Assembly (NCBI RefSeq): GCF_003171515.1
Contig: NC_089392.1
Span: 1,178,001-1,242,000, forward strand
Source: Pyrenophora tritici-repentis
Taxonomy: Eukaryota > Ascomycota > Dothideomycetes > Pleosporales > Pleosporaceae
Length of the DNA: 64,000 nucleotides
Direction of reading: 5' to 3'
Shown piece after piece: positions 19,401 to 34,400 of the stretch. Each line of letters opens with the position of its first letter. Position 1 is the first letter of the stretch. The notes beneath the pieces were generated by a model. It saw only the letters and a program-made list of their open reading frames with translations, searched no databases and was not told the DNA's origin. A program made the translations under genes and the position numbers.

Positions 19401-22400
19401 ACAAGCTGGCTCCCCTGGGCGCGGTGGGTGAGCTGCTCGTTGAGGGACCGATCCTGGCGCGCGGCTACCTGAACGACGCAGAGAAGACGGCGGCCGCGTT
19501 CATCGACGACCCGGCCTGGCTGCTGGAGGGATGCGACCAGCACGCGGGCCGGCGCGGCCGGCTGTACAAGACCGGCGACCTGGTGCACTACGATGCAGAC
19601 GGCAATCTAGTGTACGTCAACCGCAAAGATGCGCAGGTCAAGGTACGCGGGCAGCGGGTGGAGCTTGGGGAGATTGAGCACCACGTGCGCGAGTGCATGC
19701 CGGAAGTAGGACGTATGGCGGTAGAAGTGATCATGCCGGGAGACGACAAAGACAAGGCGACGGTGGCTGTCTTTGTGGAACAGAAAGAGGAAGAGGTTTC
19801 CGATGGAGACGGCTCCTCTGCACGCGTTTTCTTCCCCTCCCAGGTGGACAGCCAGCTCAGCGAGCGGCTGCCTAGCTACATGGTACCCGGAGTCTACTTT
19901 TCAGTCGCGCAGCTTCCCATGACAACGTCGGGTAAGACAGACCGCAAGCGGCTGCGCGAGATTGGGGCTACATTCTCAGCCCAGCAGCTGGCGGAGCTGC
20001 GCACGCGCAGCCAGGGACCAAAGCGGCAGCCGTCGACAGACAAGGAGAAGGCAATGCAGCAGCTGTGGGCGCAGGTGCTCAACATCGACGCAGACAGCAT
20101 CGGGCTGGACGACAGCTTCTTCCGCCTGGGCGGCGACTCGATCGCAGCCATGAAGCTGGTGGCCGAGGCACGCAAGCAGAATGTTCACCTTACCGTCGCA
20201 GCCACTTTCCAGCATCCCAGGCTCGTCGATTTGGCCGCTTGGGCTGGCGGAGTAGATCCAGCTGTGGCGCAGAGCATTGTGCCCTTCTCCCTTCTGAACA
20301 TCAACTCCGACGTCGACACAGCACGTATCCAGGAGGAAGTCGCTGCTGGCTGCAACATAGACAAGGACCTGGTGGAAGACATCTACCCGTGCTCGCCGCT
20401 TCAGGAGGGCCTGATGTCGCTCACGTCAAAGCGGGCGGGTGACTATATTATGCAGAGTGTACTAGAGCTGTCAGTCAGCATGGATGAAAGCGCTCTACGG
20501 GCGGCGTGGGAGCAGGTTGTGAAGCAATCGATGATGCTACGCACGCGCATCGTGCAGCACAGCAGGTTGGGCCTTCTGCAGGTGGTGGTAGCAGGCGATA
20601 TACAGTGGATGGAAGCAGACCATCTGGGAACGTACCTGGCAGAGGACAAAGCGGCGTCTATGCAGCCGGGCGACTGTCTGGCACGCTACGCTTTTGTCAA
20701 GGAGAGAGACGGTGGAAGGCGCTGGTTTGTGTGGACAATGCACCACGCTCTCTACGACGGCTGGTCTCTGCCTCGCATCCTGGGCGCTGTAGAGAAAGCA
20801 TACAATGGTGGTGTTCTTGAAGAGCGGCCAGGCTTTAACGCTTTCGTCCAGTACCTTAGTCAGCAAGATCAGGAGGCCACTACCAACTACTGGCAGACTA
20901 CACTCGCCGGCTGCGAGGCGACAATGTTCCCGCCACTTCCCCCATCAATACATCAGCCAGTGGCAAATGCAATGTTAGAGCACCAATGCCCGCCGCTCCC
21001 CAGGACAATGGCATCCGATACCACTACATCAACGCTGATCCGCGCGGCGTGGGCTATTGTTGCGGGTAACTACACCAGCTCAGACGACGTCGTCTTTGGC
21101 GCCACGGTGACGGGCCGCAACGCGCCGGTGGCAGGCATTGAGGATATAGTGGGCCCGGCAATTGCGACGGTGCCTGTGCGGGTGCGTTTACCAAGAGACT
21201 GGACCGTACCAGCCCTCCTTGCTGCTGTGCAACAACAGGCAACCGAGATGATCCCATACGAGCAGACAGGATTGCAGCGGATCGCCAAGATGGGAGCGGA
21301 TGCGCAGCACGCCTGTGGCTTCCAGACGCTGCTGATAGTGCAGCCAGCTGATGACGGTCTAGAGAGCGACAAGTCACTAGGAAGATGGCAGACCAAGTCA
21401 GAGCTGCAGGACTTCACGACTTACGCACTGATGGTGCAGTGCACGCTAGCTACGGAGCGAGTGCAGATCACGGCCAGCTTTGATCCACAGGTCATCGAGC
21501 AGTGGCAAGTGCAGAGGATGCTGGGCCAGCTTGGCTTCGTCGCGCAGCAGCTGGCGGAAGCCGGTGGCAAGACGACAGTTGCTGAGATTGATACGCTCAC
21601 TCCCGAGGACAGACAACAGCTGTGGAAGTGGAATGGAGAGGTTCCTCCGGTGGTGGAGCGGTGCGTGCACGAGCTGTTTGTGGAGCAGGCGCGGGCACGA
21701 CCTGACGCGGCGGCCATCTGCGCGTGGGACGGCGAGATGAAGTACGGCGAGCTGGACGAGCTGTCGTCCAGGCTGGCCGGCTACCTAGTGGGTTTGGGCG
21801 TCGGGCCCGAAGCCATTGTTCCTCTGTGCTTCGAGAAGTCGATGTGGACGGTGGTGGCCATGCTGGCAGTGCTCAAGGCTGGCGGCGCCTTCGCTCCCCT
21901 GGACCCAGAACACCCAGCAAGTCGGCACGAGGAGATCTTCCGGCAGACTGGCGCCAGAGTGGTGCTTGCTTCGGCACAGCACTCGACGCTCTGCAGCGGC
22001 GGCAACCGCACCGTCGTGGTGGTCAGCGAGGCTGCCATGCGTGAGCTGCCCAGCGAGGCCAGCGAGGCCAGCACAACCGACAAAAGGACGACAACTCGCA
22101 CAAAGGCACAGCCAGACAACCCTGCCTATGTGCTGTTCACGTCTGGGAGCACGGGAAAGCCCAAGGGCGTGGTGATTGAGCACAGGGCAATATTGACCAG
22201 CTGCTTGGGTCACGGAAAAGCCTTTAACCTTACAAGCGACTCGCGCTTTCTCCAATTCTCTTCTTACACGTTCGACGTTAGCATTACCGAGATATGGACT
22301 ACGCTTCTAGTGGGTGGCTGTACTTGCGTCCCATCAGAAAGCGACAAGAAAGATGATCTTTCGAAAGCAATAAATGCTCTGGACGCGAATTGGGCATACC

Positions 22401-25400
22401 TCACGTCCACTGTTGCGAAGCTTCTCGATCCAGAGCGCATCCCGGGATTACAAAATCTTATCCTCGGAGCAGAACTTGTAACAGATCACGACTGGAACAG
22501 ATGGAGCCCTTATGCCCGTCAGATAACTGCATATGGTCCTACTGAGTGTTGCGTTCTTTGCACTTTCTACTCCGGTACTCTTGGCTTTTACACAGGCTTG
22601 CTCGGCAAGTCTGTTGCGTCGGTCAGCTGGGTGGTGGACCCCAACGACCACCACAAGCTGGCTCCCCTGGGCGCGGTGGGTGAGCTGCTCGTTGAGGGAC
22701 CGATCCTGGCGCGCGGCTACCTGAACGACGCAGAGAAGACGGCGGCCGCGTTCATCGACGACCCGGCCTGGCTGCTGGAGGGATGCGACCAGCACGCGGG
22801 CCGGCGCGGCCGGCTGTACAAGACCGGCGACCTGGTGCACTACGATGCAGACGGCAATCTAGTGTACGTCAACCGCAAAGATGCGCAGGTCAAGGTACGC
22901 GGGCAGCGGGTGGAGCTTGGGGAGATTGAGCACCACGTGCGCGAGTGCATGCCGGAAGTAGGACGTATGGCGGTAGAAGTGATCATGCCGGGAGACGACA
23001 AAGACAAGGCGACGGTGGCTGTCTTTGTGGAACAGAAAGAGGAAGAGGTTTCCGATGGAGACGGCTCCTCTGCACGCGTTTTCTTCCCCTCCCAGGTGGA
23101 CAGCCAGCTCAGCGAGCGGCTGCCTAGCTACATGGTACCCGGAGTCTACTTTTCAGTCGCGCAGCTTCCCATGACAACGTCGGGTAAGACAGACCGCAAG
23201 CGGCTGCGCGAGATTGGGGCTACATTCTCAGCCCAGCAGCTGGCGGAGCTGCGCACGCGCAGCCAGGGACCAAAGCGGCAGCCGTCGACAGACAAGGAGA
23301 AGGCAATGCAGCAGCTGTGGGCGCAGGTGCTCAACATCGACGCAGACAGCATCGGGCTGGACGACAGCTTCTTCCGCCTGGGCGGCGACTCGATCACAGC
23401 CATGCAGGTCTCTTCGACCGCGCGGTCGCTCCAAATCTCAGTCACTACAGCCGATATCCTCGAACAGAAAACCATTTCCCGTTTGGCTCACCGCATGTCG
23501 CGGAATCACTTCTCTTCCAATCTTGTGATGGAAGACCCAGTGAACAGGCACTTTAGTCTGACGCCGATTCAGGAGCTATATCTCCGGCTCGAGAGCACTG
23601 GCAGCGCTTGCTTTGACCAGAGCTTTTTCCTAGAGCTCAGCAGCTTGACAAACCTCGAATCGCTGCGCGCAGCGTTCAAAACCCTTGTTCGACGGCATTC
23701 CATGCTCCGAGCTTTGTTCAGCCAGACGGCTGGAGGTAGGTGGCAGCAACATATATCCGATCGCGGTAGTGCCTCCTTTACGGTGGACTATGTGCGGTGC
23801 ATCGACAGCAAGGACGTTAGTGAAGCGATCCGACAGAGCCGAGACGGGCTGGATGTACAGAATGGTCCTGTGCTGGCAGCAGTCCTGTGCGATCAGGGTC
23901 AGCGCCAACTGCTGTTTATCGCCATTCACCACTTGGTGATCGATCTGGTTTCGTGGCGTGTGCTTCTCGAAGAGTTGGAGGACCTGCTTCTCTCGCGGAA
24001 GCTTCCCGCTGTGCCCGCCGTCCCCTTTCAAGCCTGGCAGGCTCTCCAAACGGAACATGCTACCAAGCACAAATGCCCTAGTGGCGTGGCTCAAGACGAG
24101 GTGGCTTCTGGGGAGTCACTGTCCTACTGGGGCATAGAACCTGATGCTGTCAAACGCGGGAGTGTGGTATCGAAACAGTTTGCACTCAACGAACAGACAA
24201 CCTCGGCCCTGCTCGGACCCTGCAACGATGTATTTCAGACGCGTCCTGTGGAGCTTATGCTTGCCGCTCTAGCTCATTCTTTTGCTATTGCCTTCTCCGA
24301 CCGAGCTCCGCCCACCATCTTTAACGAGAGCCACGGCCGCGAGCCTTGGGATGCCGGCATTGATCTCTCTCGCACTGTGGGATGGTTCACGAGCATGCTC
24401 CCCATTCAGGTGCCGAGTCACACCAGAGGCGACCTGCTTGAGGTCATCCGGCACACCAAAGATGGCATGCGCAAGTTCCCTGACAACGGCCGATCCTATT
24501 TTGCCTCGCGGTTTGCCGATGCTGACACTTCGGATGTGTTCGCGTCCATGTTCCCTGTGGAAGTAATATTCAATTATCAAGGCGTGTACCAGCAGCTCGA
24601 GCGCACAGACTCGCTGTTCAAAACCCTGCCAGCTCCGGACGGATGTGAGCCAGCATCGATGTTAGAGGCCCCGAGGTTCGCTTTGTTCGACGTATCTGCG
24701 GTTGTCGAAAAGGGGCGCATGCACGTGACTGTTACAAGCGACAGCAAAGCGAAGCGCCAGCAGCAAGTAGCCAACTGGATCGAGCGCTACGAGATGGCCC
24801 TGGTTGAGATGGCGACTCTCCTGCAGAAGAAGCATAAGCAATGGACGCTGAGCGACCTGCCACTCGCGTTCAAAACCTACGAAGATCTGGACAGCTTCCA
24901 GAACGATACACTTGCAGAGCTTGGCGTCCAACCTGAAGAGGTCGAGGACGTCTTTCCGTGTCTGCCCATGCAGGAGGGGATCCTCATCAGCCAAAGCAGA
25001 GATCCAGATGCATATCGGGTATCGTTTATCTTTGAAGTCATACCGACGCAGCAAAACCAGGTCAATTGCACTCGGCTGCAGCAAGCTTGGGAGGCTGTGG
25101 TACGCCGGCATTCGCTATTGCGGGCACTGCTGGTCGATAACGTGCCTGGAAGTTTAGGAACCACGAACGTAGTGCTGAAAGATCCACAACCCAGCATATC
25201 ATTCTTCCGAGCAGCGGGAGACACAGCAACTCTTGCCATGTTCCGCGCCCACCAGGACACTTTAGCTCAGCAAGACAGTGGCCTGCAGCATCGCATGTTC
25301 ATTTGCCAGCTTGATAATGGAAAGGCCTATCTATGCCTAGATATTAACCACGCCATCTTTGACGCCCACTCTCGCGGCGTCATCTTGCGCGACTTGCAAA

Positions 25401-28400
25401 GTGCATACAGTGCCAACCTTAATCCAGACAGCGGGCGGTTCCGAGATGTCGTTTCGTATCTAACCCAACAGGAACAGGAGGAGACGCATGCTTACTGGGC
25501 AAGGTACCTTGATGGCGTCGAGCCATGCTTTTTCTCTTCGATGGCAGAGCCTCAAGATGTATGCTACAGAGATGGAACAGTGCATGTGCCTGACATTGAC
25601 GCAAATGCCGTCCATACATTTTGCCAGACATGGGACATCACCATAGCTACTATCATACAGACAGCATGGGCCCTGGTCCTAAGCCGATACACTGGAGCGA
25701 CGACCCCGTGCTTTGGAAATCTCTCCTCGAGACGGGACTTGCCGGTCGAGGATGTCGCCAATATCTTTGGCCCGCTTATTACAACGATTGCATGCAGAGT
25801 GCAGCTGGATGAACATAAGACTGTGATGGATGTGCTGAGGGCAGTGCAGAGCGACTATACAAACAGCCTGCCGCATCAGAACATCTCTCTCGCGAGCGTG
25901 CACAGCATGCTTGGGCTGGGGGCGAACGCTTTGTTCAACACAATCCTATCGCTTCAACGGATCGATGACACAATGGCTGTTAACGATTCTGAGATTGATT
26001 TCCGCGGTCAGAGCGGATCGGATCCGACTGAGGTGAGTTCATGTATGAGCGGTGATGCATGGCCCCTTACTAACCTGCTGGATGTAGTATGCTATTAACA
26101 TAGGGGCTGGATACAATCGCTCTGTGATGGAGATCGAAATCCATTATCAGACCCGCTGCATTGACGATGCCCAAGCCGCCAATCTTGCAGAGAGCTTGAG
26201 CCAAGCGATCTATGGCATCATCACAAAAACGACATCCACGATAGGCGACCTGCAGATCCTCTCAAAGAGACAGCAGCAACAGCTGTGGAAGTGGAATGGA
26301 GAGGTTCCTCCGGTGGTGGAGCGGTGCGTGCACGAGCTGTTTGTGGAGCAGGCGCGGGCACGACCTGACGCGGCGGCCATCTGCGCGTGGGACGGCGAGA
26401 TGAAGTACGGCGAGCTGGACGAGCTGTCGTCCAGGCTGGCCGGCTACCTAGTGGGTTTGGGCGTCGGGCCCGAAGCCATTGTTCCTCTGTGCTTCGAGAA
26501 GTCGATGTGGACGGTGGTGGCCATGCTGGCAGTGCTCAAGGCTGGCGGCGCCTTCGCTCCCCTAGACCCAGAACACCCAGCAAGTCGGCACGAGGAGATC
26601 TTCCGGCAGACTGGCGCCAGAGTGGTGCTTGCTTCGGCACAGCACTCGACGCTCTGCAGCGGCGGCAACCGCACCGTCGTGGTGGTCAGCGAGGCTGCCA
26701 TGCGTGAGCTGCCCAGCGAGGCCAGCGAGGCCAGCACAACCGACAAAAGGACGACAACTCGCACAAAGGCACAGCCAGACAACCCTGCCTATGTGCTGTT
26801 CACGTCTGGGAGCACGGGAAAGCCCAAGGGCGTGGTGATTGAGCACAGGGCAATATTGACCAGCTGCTTGGGTCACGGAAAAGCCTTTAACCTTACAAGC
26901 GACTCGCGCTTTCTCCAATTCTCTTCTTACACGTTCGACGTTAGCATTATCGAGATATGGACTACGCTTCTAGTGGGTGGCTGTACTTGCGTCCCATCAG
27001 AAAGCGACAAGAAAGATGATCTTTCGAAAGCAATAAATGCTCTGGACGCGAATTGGGCATTCCTCACGCCACTGTTGCGAAGCTTCTCGATCCAGAGCGC
27101 ATCCCGGGATTACAAAATCTTATCCTCGGAGCAGAACTTGTAACAGATCACGACTGGAACAGATGGAGCCCTTATGCCCCGTCAGATAACTGCATATGGT
27201 CCTACTGAGTGTTGCGTTCTTTGCACTTTCTACTCCGGTACTCTTGGCTTTTACACAGGCTTGCTCGGCAAGTCTGTTGCGTCGGTCAGCTGGGTGGTGG
27301 ACCCCAACGACCACCACAAGCTGGCTCCCCTGGGCGCGGTGGGTGAGCTGCTCGTTGAGGGACCGATCCTGGCGCGCGGCTACCTGAACGACGCAGAAGA
27401 CGGCGGCCGCGTTCATCGACGACCCGGCCTGGCTGCTGGAGGGATGCGACCAGCACGCGGGCCGGCGCGGCCGGCTGTACAAGACCGGCGACCTCGTCTA
27501 CTACAATGCAGACGGCAATCTAGTGTACGTCAACCGCAAAGATGCGCAGGTCAAGGTACGCGGGCAGCGGGTGGAGCTTGGGGAGATTGAGCACCACGTG
27601 CGCGAGTGCATGCCGGAAGTAGGACGTATGGCGGTAGAAGTGATCATGCCGGGAGACGACAAAGACAAGGCGACGGTGGCTGTCTTTGTGGAACAGAAAG
27701 AGGAAGAGGTTTCCGATGGAGACGGCTCCTCTGCACGCGTTTTCTTCCCCTCCCAGGTGGACAGCCAGCTCAGCGAGCGGCTGCCTAGCTACATGGTACC
27801 CGGAGTCTACTTTTCAGTCGCGCAGCTTCCCATGACAACGTCGGGTAAGACAGACCGCAAGCGGCTGCGCGAGATTGGGGCTACATTCTCAGCCCAGCAG
27901 CTGGCGGAGCTGCGCACGCGCAGCCAGGGACCAAAGCGGCAGCCGTCGACAGACAAGGAGAAGGCAATGCAGCAGCTGTGGGCGCAGGTGCTCAACATCG
28001 ACGCAGACAGCATCGGGCTGGACGACAGCTTCTTCCGCCTGGGCGGCGACTCGATCACAGCCATGCAGGTCTCTTCGACCGCGCGGTCGCTCCAAATCTC
28101 AGTCACTACAGCCGATATCCTCGAACAGAAAACCATTTCCCGTTTGGCTCACCGCATGTCGCGGAATCACTTCTCTTCCAATCTTGTGATGGAAGACCCA
28201 GTGAACAGGCACTTTAGTCTGACGCCGATTCAGGAGCTATATCTCCGGCTCGAGAGCACTGGCAGCGCTTGCTTTGACCAGAGCTTTTTCCTAGAGCTCA
28301 GCAGCTTGACAAACCTCGAATCGCTGCGCGCAGCGTTCAAAACCCTTGTTCGACGGCATTCCATGCTCCGAGCTTTGTTCAGCCAGACGGCTGGAGGTAG

Positions 28401-31400
28401 TGGCAGCAACATATATCCGATCGCGGTAGTGCCTCCTTTACGGTGGACTATGTGCGGTGCATCGACAGCAAGGACGTTAGTGAAGCGATCCGACAGAGCC
28501 GAGACGGGCTGGATGTACAGAATGGTCCTGTGCTGGCAGCAGTCCTGTGCGATCAGGGTCAGCGCCAACTGCTGTTTATCGCCATTCACCACTTGGTGAT
28601 CGATCTGGTTTCGTGGCGTGTGCTTCTCGAAGAGTTGGAGGACCTGCTTCTCTCGCGGAAGCTTCCCGCTGTGCCCGCCGTCCCCTTTCAAGCCTGGCAG
28701 GCTCTCCAAACGGAACATGCTACCAAGCACAAATGCCCTAGTGGCGTGGCTCAAGACGAGGTGGCTTCTGGGAGTCACTGTCCTACTGGGGCATAGAACC
28801 TGATGCTGTCAAACGCGGAGTGTGGTATCGAAACAGTTTGCACTCAACGAACAGACAACCTCGGCCCTGCTCGGACCCTGCAACGATGTATTTCAGACGC
28901 GTCCTGTGGAGCTTATGCTTGCCGCTCTAGCTCATTCTTTTGCTATTGCCTTCTCCGACCGAGCTCCGCCCACCATCTTTAACGAGAGCCACGGCCGCGA
29001 GCCTTGGGATGCCGGCATTGATCTCTCTCGCACTGTGGGATGGTTCACGAGCATGCTCCCCATTCAGGTGCCGAGTCACACCAGAGGCGACCTGCTTGAG
29101 GTCATCCGGCACACCAAAGATGGCATGCGCAAGTTCCCTGACAACGGCCGATCCTATTTTGCCTCGCGGTTTGCCGATGCTGACACTTCGGATGTGTTCG
29201 CGTCCATGTTCCCTGTGGAAGTAATATTCAATTATCAAGGCGTGTACCAGCAGCTCGAGCGCACAGACTCGCTGTTCAAAACCCTGCCAGCTCCGGACGG
29301 ATGTGAGCCAGCATCGATGTTAGAGGCCCCGAGGTTCGCTTTGTTCGACGTATCTGCGGTTGTCGAAAAGGGGCGCATGCACGTGACTGTTACAAGCGAC
29401 AGCAAAGCGAAGCGCCAGCAGCAAGTAGCCAACTGGATCGAGCGCTACGAGATGGCCCTGGTTGAGATGGCGACTCTCCTGCAGAAGAAGCATAAGCAAT
29501 GGACGCTGAGCGACCTGCCACTCGCGTTCAAAACCTACGAAGATCTGGACAGCTTCCAGAACGATACACTTGCAGAGCTTGGCGTCCAACCTGAAGAGGT
29601 CGAGGACGTCTTTCCGTGTCTGCCCATGCAGGAGGGGATCCTCATCAGCCAGAGCAGAGATCCAGATGCATATCGGTATCGTCTATCTTTGAAGTCATAC
29701 CGACGCAGCAAAACCAGGTCAATTGCACTCGGCTGCAGCAAGCTTGGGAGGCTGTGGTACGCCGGCATTCGCTATTGCGGGCACTGCTGGTCGATAACGT
29801 GCCTGGAAGTTTAGGAACCACGAACGTAGTGCTGAAAGATCCACAACCCAGCATATCATTCTTCCGAGCAGCGGGAGACACAGCAACTCTTGCCATGTTC
29901 CGCGCCCACCAGGACACTTTAGCTCAGCAAGACAGTGGCCTGCAGCATCGCATGTTCATTTGCCAGCTTGATAATGGAAAGGCCTATCTATGCCTAGATA
30001 TTAACCACGCCATCTTTGACGCCCACTCTCGCGGCGTCATCTTGCGCGACTTGCAAAGTGCATACAGTGCCAACCTTAATCCAGACAGCGGGCGGTTCCG
30101 AGATGTCGTTTCGTATCTAACCCAACAGGAACAGGAGGAGACGCATGCTTACTGGGCAAGGTACCTTGATGGCGTCGAGCCATGCTTTTTCTCTTCGATG
30201 GCAGAGCCTCAAGATGTATGCTACAGAGATGGAACAGTGCATGTGCCTGACATTGACGCAAATGCCGTCCATACATTTTGCCAGACATGGGACATCACCA
30301 TAGCTACTATCATACAGACAGCATGGGCCCTGGTCCTAAGCCGATACACTGGAGCGACGACCCCGTGCTTTGGAAATCTCTCCTCGAGACGGACTTGCCG
30401 GTCGAGGATGTCGCCAATATCTTTGGCCCGCTTATTACAACGATTGCATGCAGAGTGCAGCTGGATGAACATAAGACTGTGATGGATGTGCTGAGGGCAG
30501 TGCAGAGCGACTATACAAACAGCCTGCCGCATCAGAACATCTCTCTCGCGAGCGTGCACAGCATGCTTGGGCTGGGGGCGAACGCTTTGTTCAACACAAT
30601 CCTATCGCTTCAACGGATCGATGACACAATGGCTGTTAACGATTCTGAGATTGATTTCCGCGGTCAGAGCGGATCGGATCCGACTGAGGTGAGTTCATGT
30701 ATGAGCGGTGATGCATGGCCCCTTACTAACCTGCTGGATGTAGTATGCTATTAACATAGGGGCTGGATACAATCGCTCTGTGATGGAGATCGAAATCCAT
30801 TATCAGACCCGCTGCATTGACGATGCCCAAGCCGCCAATCTTGCAGAGAGCTTGAGCCAAGCGATCTATGGCATCATCACAAAAACGACATCCACGATAG
30901 GCGACCTGCAGATCCTCTCAAAGAGACAGCAGCAACAGCTGTGGAAGTGGAATGGAGAGGTTCCTCCGGTGGTGGAGCGGTGCGTGCACGAGCTGTTTGT
31001 GGAGCAGGCGCGGGCACGACCTGACGCGGCGGCCATCTGCGCGTGGGACGGCGAGATGAAGTACGGCGAGCTGGACGAGCTGTCGTCCAGGCTGGCCGGC
31101 TACCTAGTGGGTTTGGGCGTCGGGCCCGAAGCCATTGTTCCTCTGTGCTTCGAGAAGTCGATGTGGACGGTGGTGGCCATGCTGGCAGTGCTCAAGGCTG
31201 GCGGCGCCTTCGCTCCCCTAGACCCAGAACACCCAGCAAGTCGGCACGAGGAGATCTTCCGGCAGACTGGCGCCAGAGTGGTGCTTGCTTCGGCACAGCA
31301 CTCGACGCTCTGCAGCGGCGGCAACCGCACCGTCGTGGTGGTCAGCGAGGCTGCCATGCGTGAGCTGCCCAGCGAGGCCAGCGAGGCCAGCACAACCGAC

Positions 31401-34400
31401 AAAAGGACGACAACTCGCACAAAGGCACAGCCAGACAACCCTGCCTATGTGCTGTTCACGTCTGGGAGCACGGGAAAGCCCAAGGGCGTGGTGATTGAGC
31501 ACAGGGCAATATTGACAGCTGCTTGGGTCACGGAAAAGCCTATAACCTTACAAGCGACTCGCGCTTTCTCCAATTCTCTTCTTACACGTTCGACGTTAGC
31601 ATTATCGAGATATGGACTACGCTTCTAATGGGTGGCTGTACTTGCGTCCCATCAGAAAGCGACAAGAAAGATGATTTTCGAAAGCAATAAATGCTCTGGA
31701 CGCGAATTGGGCATTCCTCACGCCTACTGTTGCGAAGCTTCTCGATCCAGAGCGCATCCCGGGATTACAAAATCTTATCCTCGGAGCAGAACTTGTAACA
31801 GATCACGACTGGAACAGATGGAGCCCTTATGCCCTTCAGATAACTGCATATGGTCCTACTGAGTGTTGCGTTCTTTGCATTTTCTACTCCGGTACTCTTG
31901 GCTTTTACACAGGCTTGCTCGGCAAGTCTGTTGCGTCGGTCAGCTGGGTGGTGGACCCCAACGACCACAACAAGCTGGCTCCCCTGGGCGCGGTGGGTGA
32001 GCTGCTCGTTGAGGGACCGATCCTGGCGCGCGGCTACCTGAACGACGCAGAGAAGACGGCGGCCGCGTTCATCGACGACCCGGCCTGGCTGCTGGAGGGA
32101 TGCGACCAGCACGCGGGCCGGCGCGGCCGGCTGTACAAGACCGGCGACCTGGTCACTACATGCAGACGGCAATCTAGTGTACGTCAACCGCAAAGATGCG
32201 CAGGTCAAGGTACGCGGGCAGCGGGTGGAGCTTGGGGAGATTGAGCACCACGTGCGCGAGTGCATGCCGGAAGTAGGACGTATGGCGGTAGAAGTGATCA
32301 TGCCGGGAGACGACAAAGACAAGGCGACGGTGGCTGTCTTTGTGGAACAGAAAGAGGAAGAGGTTTCCGATGGAGACGGCTCCTCTGCACGCGTTTTCTT
32401 CCCCTCCCAGGTGGACAGCCAGCTCAGCGAGCGGCTGCCTAGCTACATGGTACCCGGAGTCTACTTTTCAGTCGCGCAGCTTCCCATGACAACGTCGGGT
32501 AAGACAGACCGCAAGCGGCTGCGCGAGATTGGGGCTACATTCTCAGCCCAGCAGCTGGCGGAGCTGCGCACGCGCAGCCAGGGACCAAAGCGGCAGCCGT
32601 CGACAGACAAGGAGAAGGCAATGCAGCAGCTGTGGGCGCAGGTGCTCAACATCGACGCAGACAGCATCGGGCTGGACGACAGCTTCTTCCGCCTGGGCGG
32701 CGACTCGATCGCAGCCATGAAGCTGGTGGCCGAGGCACGCAAGCAGAATGTTCACCTTACCGTCGCAGCCACTTTCCAGCATCCCAGGCTCGTCGATTTG
32801 GCCGCTTGGGCTGGCGGAGTAGATCCAGCTGTGGCGCAGAGCATTGTGCCCTTCTCCCTTCTGAACATCAACTCCGACGTCGACACAGCACGTATCCAGG
32901 AGGAAGTCGCTGCTGGCTGCAACATAGACAAGGACCTGGTGGAAGACATCTACCCGTGCTCGCGCTTCAGGAGGGCCTGATGTCGCTCACGTCAAAGCGG
33001 GCGGGGTGACTATATTATGCAGAGTGTACTAGAGCTGTCAGTCAGCATGGATGAAAGCGCTCTACGGGCGGCGTGGGAGCAGGTTGTGAAGCAATCGATG
33101 ATGCTACGCACGCGCATCGTGCAGCACAGCAGGTTGGGCCTTCTGCAGGTGGTGGTAGCAGGCGATATACAGTGGATGGAAGCAGACCATCTGGGAACGT
33201 ACCTGGCAGAGGACAAAGCGGCGTCTATGCAGCGGGCGACTGTCTGGCACGCTACGCTTTTGTCAAGGAGAGAGACGGTGGAAGGCGCTGGTTTGTGTGG
33301 ACAATGCACCACGCTCTCTACGACGGCTGGTCTCTGCCTCGCATCCTGGGCGCTGTAGAGAAAGCATACAATGGTGGTGTTCTTGAAGAGCGGCCAGGCT
33401 TTAACGCTTTCGTCCAGTACCTTAGTCAGCAAGATCAGGAGGCCACTACCAACTACTGGCAGACTACACTCGCCGGCTGCGAGGCGACAATGTTCCCGCC
33501 ACTTCCCCCATCAATACATCAGCCAGTGGCAAATGCAATGTTAGAGCACCAATGCCCGCCGCTCCCCAGGACAATGGCATCCGATACCACTACATCAACG
33601 CTGATCCGCGCGGCGTGGGCTATTGTTGCGGGTAACTACACCAGCTCAGACGACGTCGTCTTTGGCGCCACGGTGACGGGCCGCAACGCGCCGGTGGCAG
33701 GCATTGAGGATATAGTGGGCCCGGCAATTGCGACGGTGCCTGTGCGGGTGCGTTTACCAAGAGACTGGACCGTACCAGCCCTCCTTGCTGCTGTGCAACA
33801 ACAGGCAACCGAGATGATCCCATACGAGCAGACAGGATTGCAGCGGATCGCCAAGATGGGAGCGGATGCGCAGCACGCCTGTGGCTTCCAGACGCTGCTG
33901 ATAGTGCAGCCAGCTGATGACGGTCTAGAGAGCGACAAGTCACTAGGAAGATGGCAGACCAAGTCAGAGCTGCAGGACTTCACGACTTACGCACTGATGG
34001 TGCAGTGCACGCTAGCTACGGAGCGAGTGCAGATCACGGCCAGCTTTGATCCACAGGTCATCGAGCAGTGGCAAGTGCAGAGGATGCTGGGCCAGCTTGG
34101 CTTCGTCGCGCAGCAGCTGGCGGAAGCCGGTGGCAAGACGACAGTTGCTGAGATTGATACGCTCACTCCCGAGGACAGACAACAGCTGTGGAAGTGGAAT
34201 GGAGAGGTTCCTCCGGTGGTGGAGCGGTGCGTGCACGAGCTGTTTGTGGAGCAGGCGCGGGCACGACCTGACGCGGCGGCCATCTGCGCGTGGGACGGCG
34301 AGATGAAGTACGGCGAGCTGGACGAGCTGTCGTCCAGGCTGGCCGGCTACCTAGTGGGTTTGGGCGTCGGGCCCGAAGCCATTGTTCCTCTGTGCTTCGA

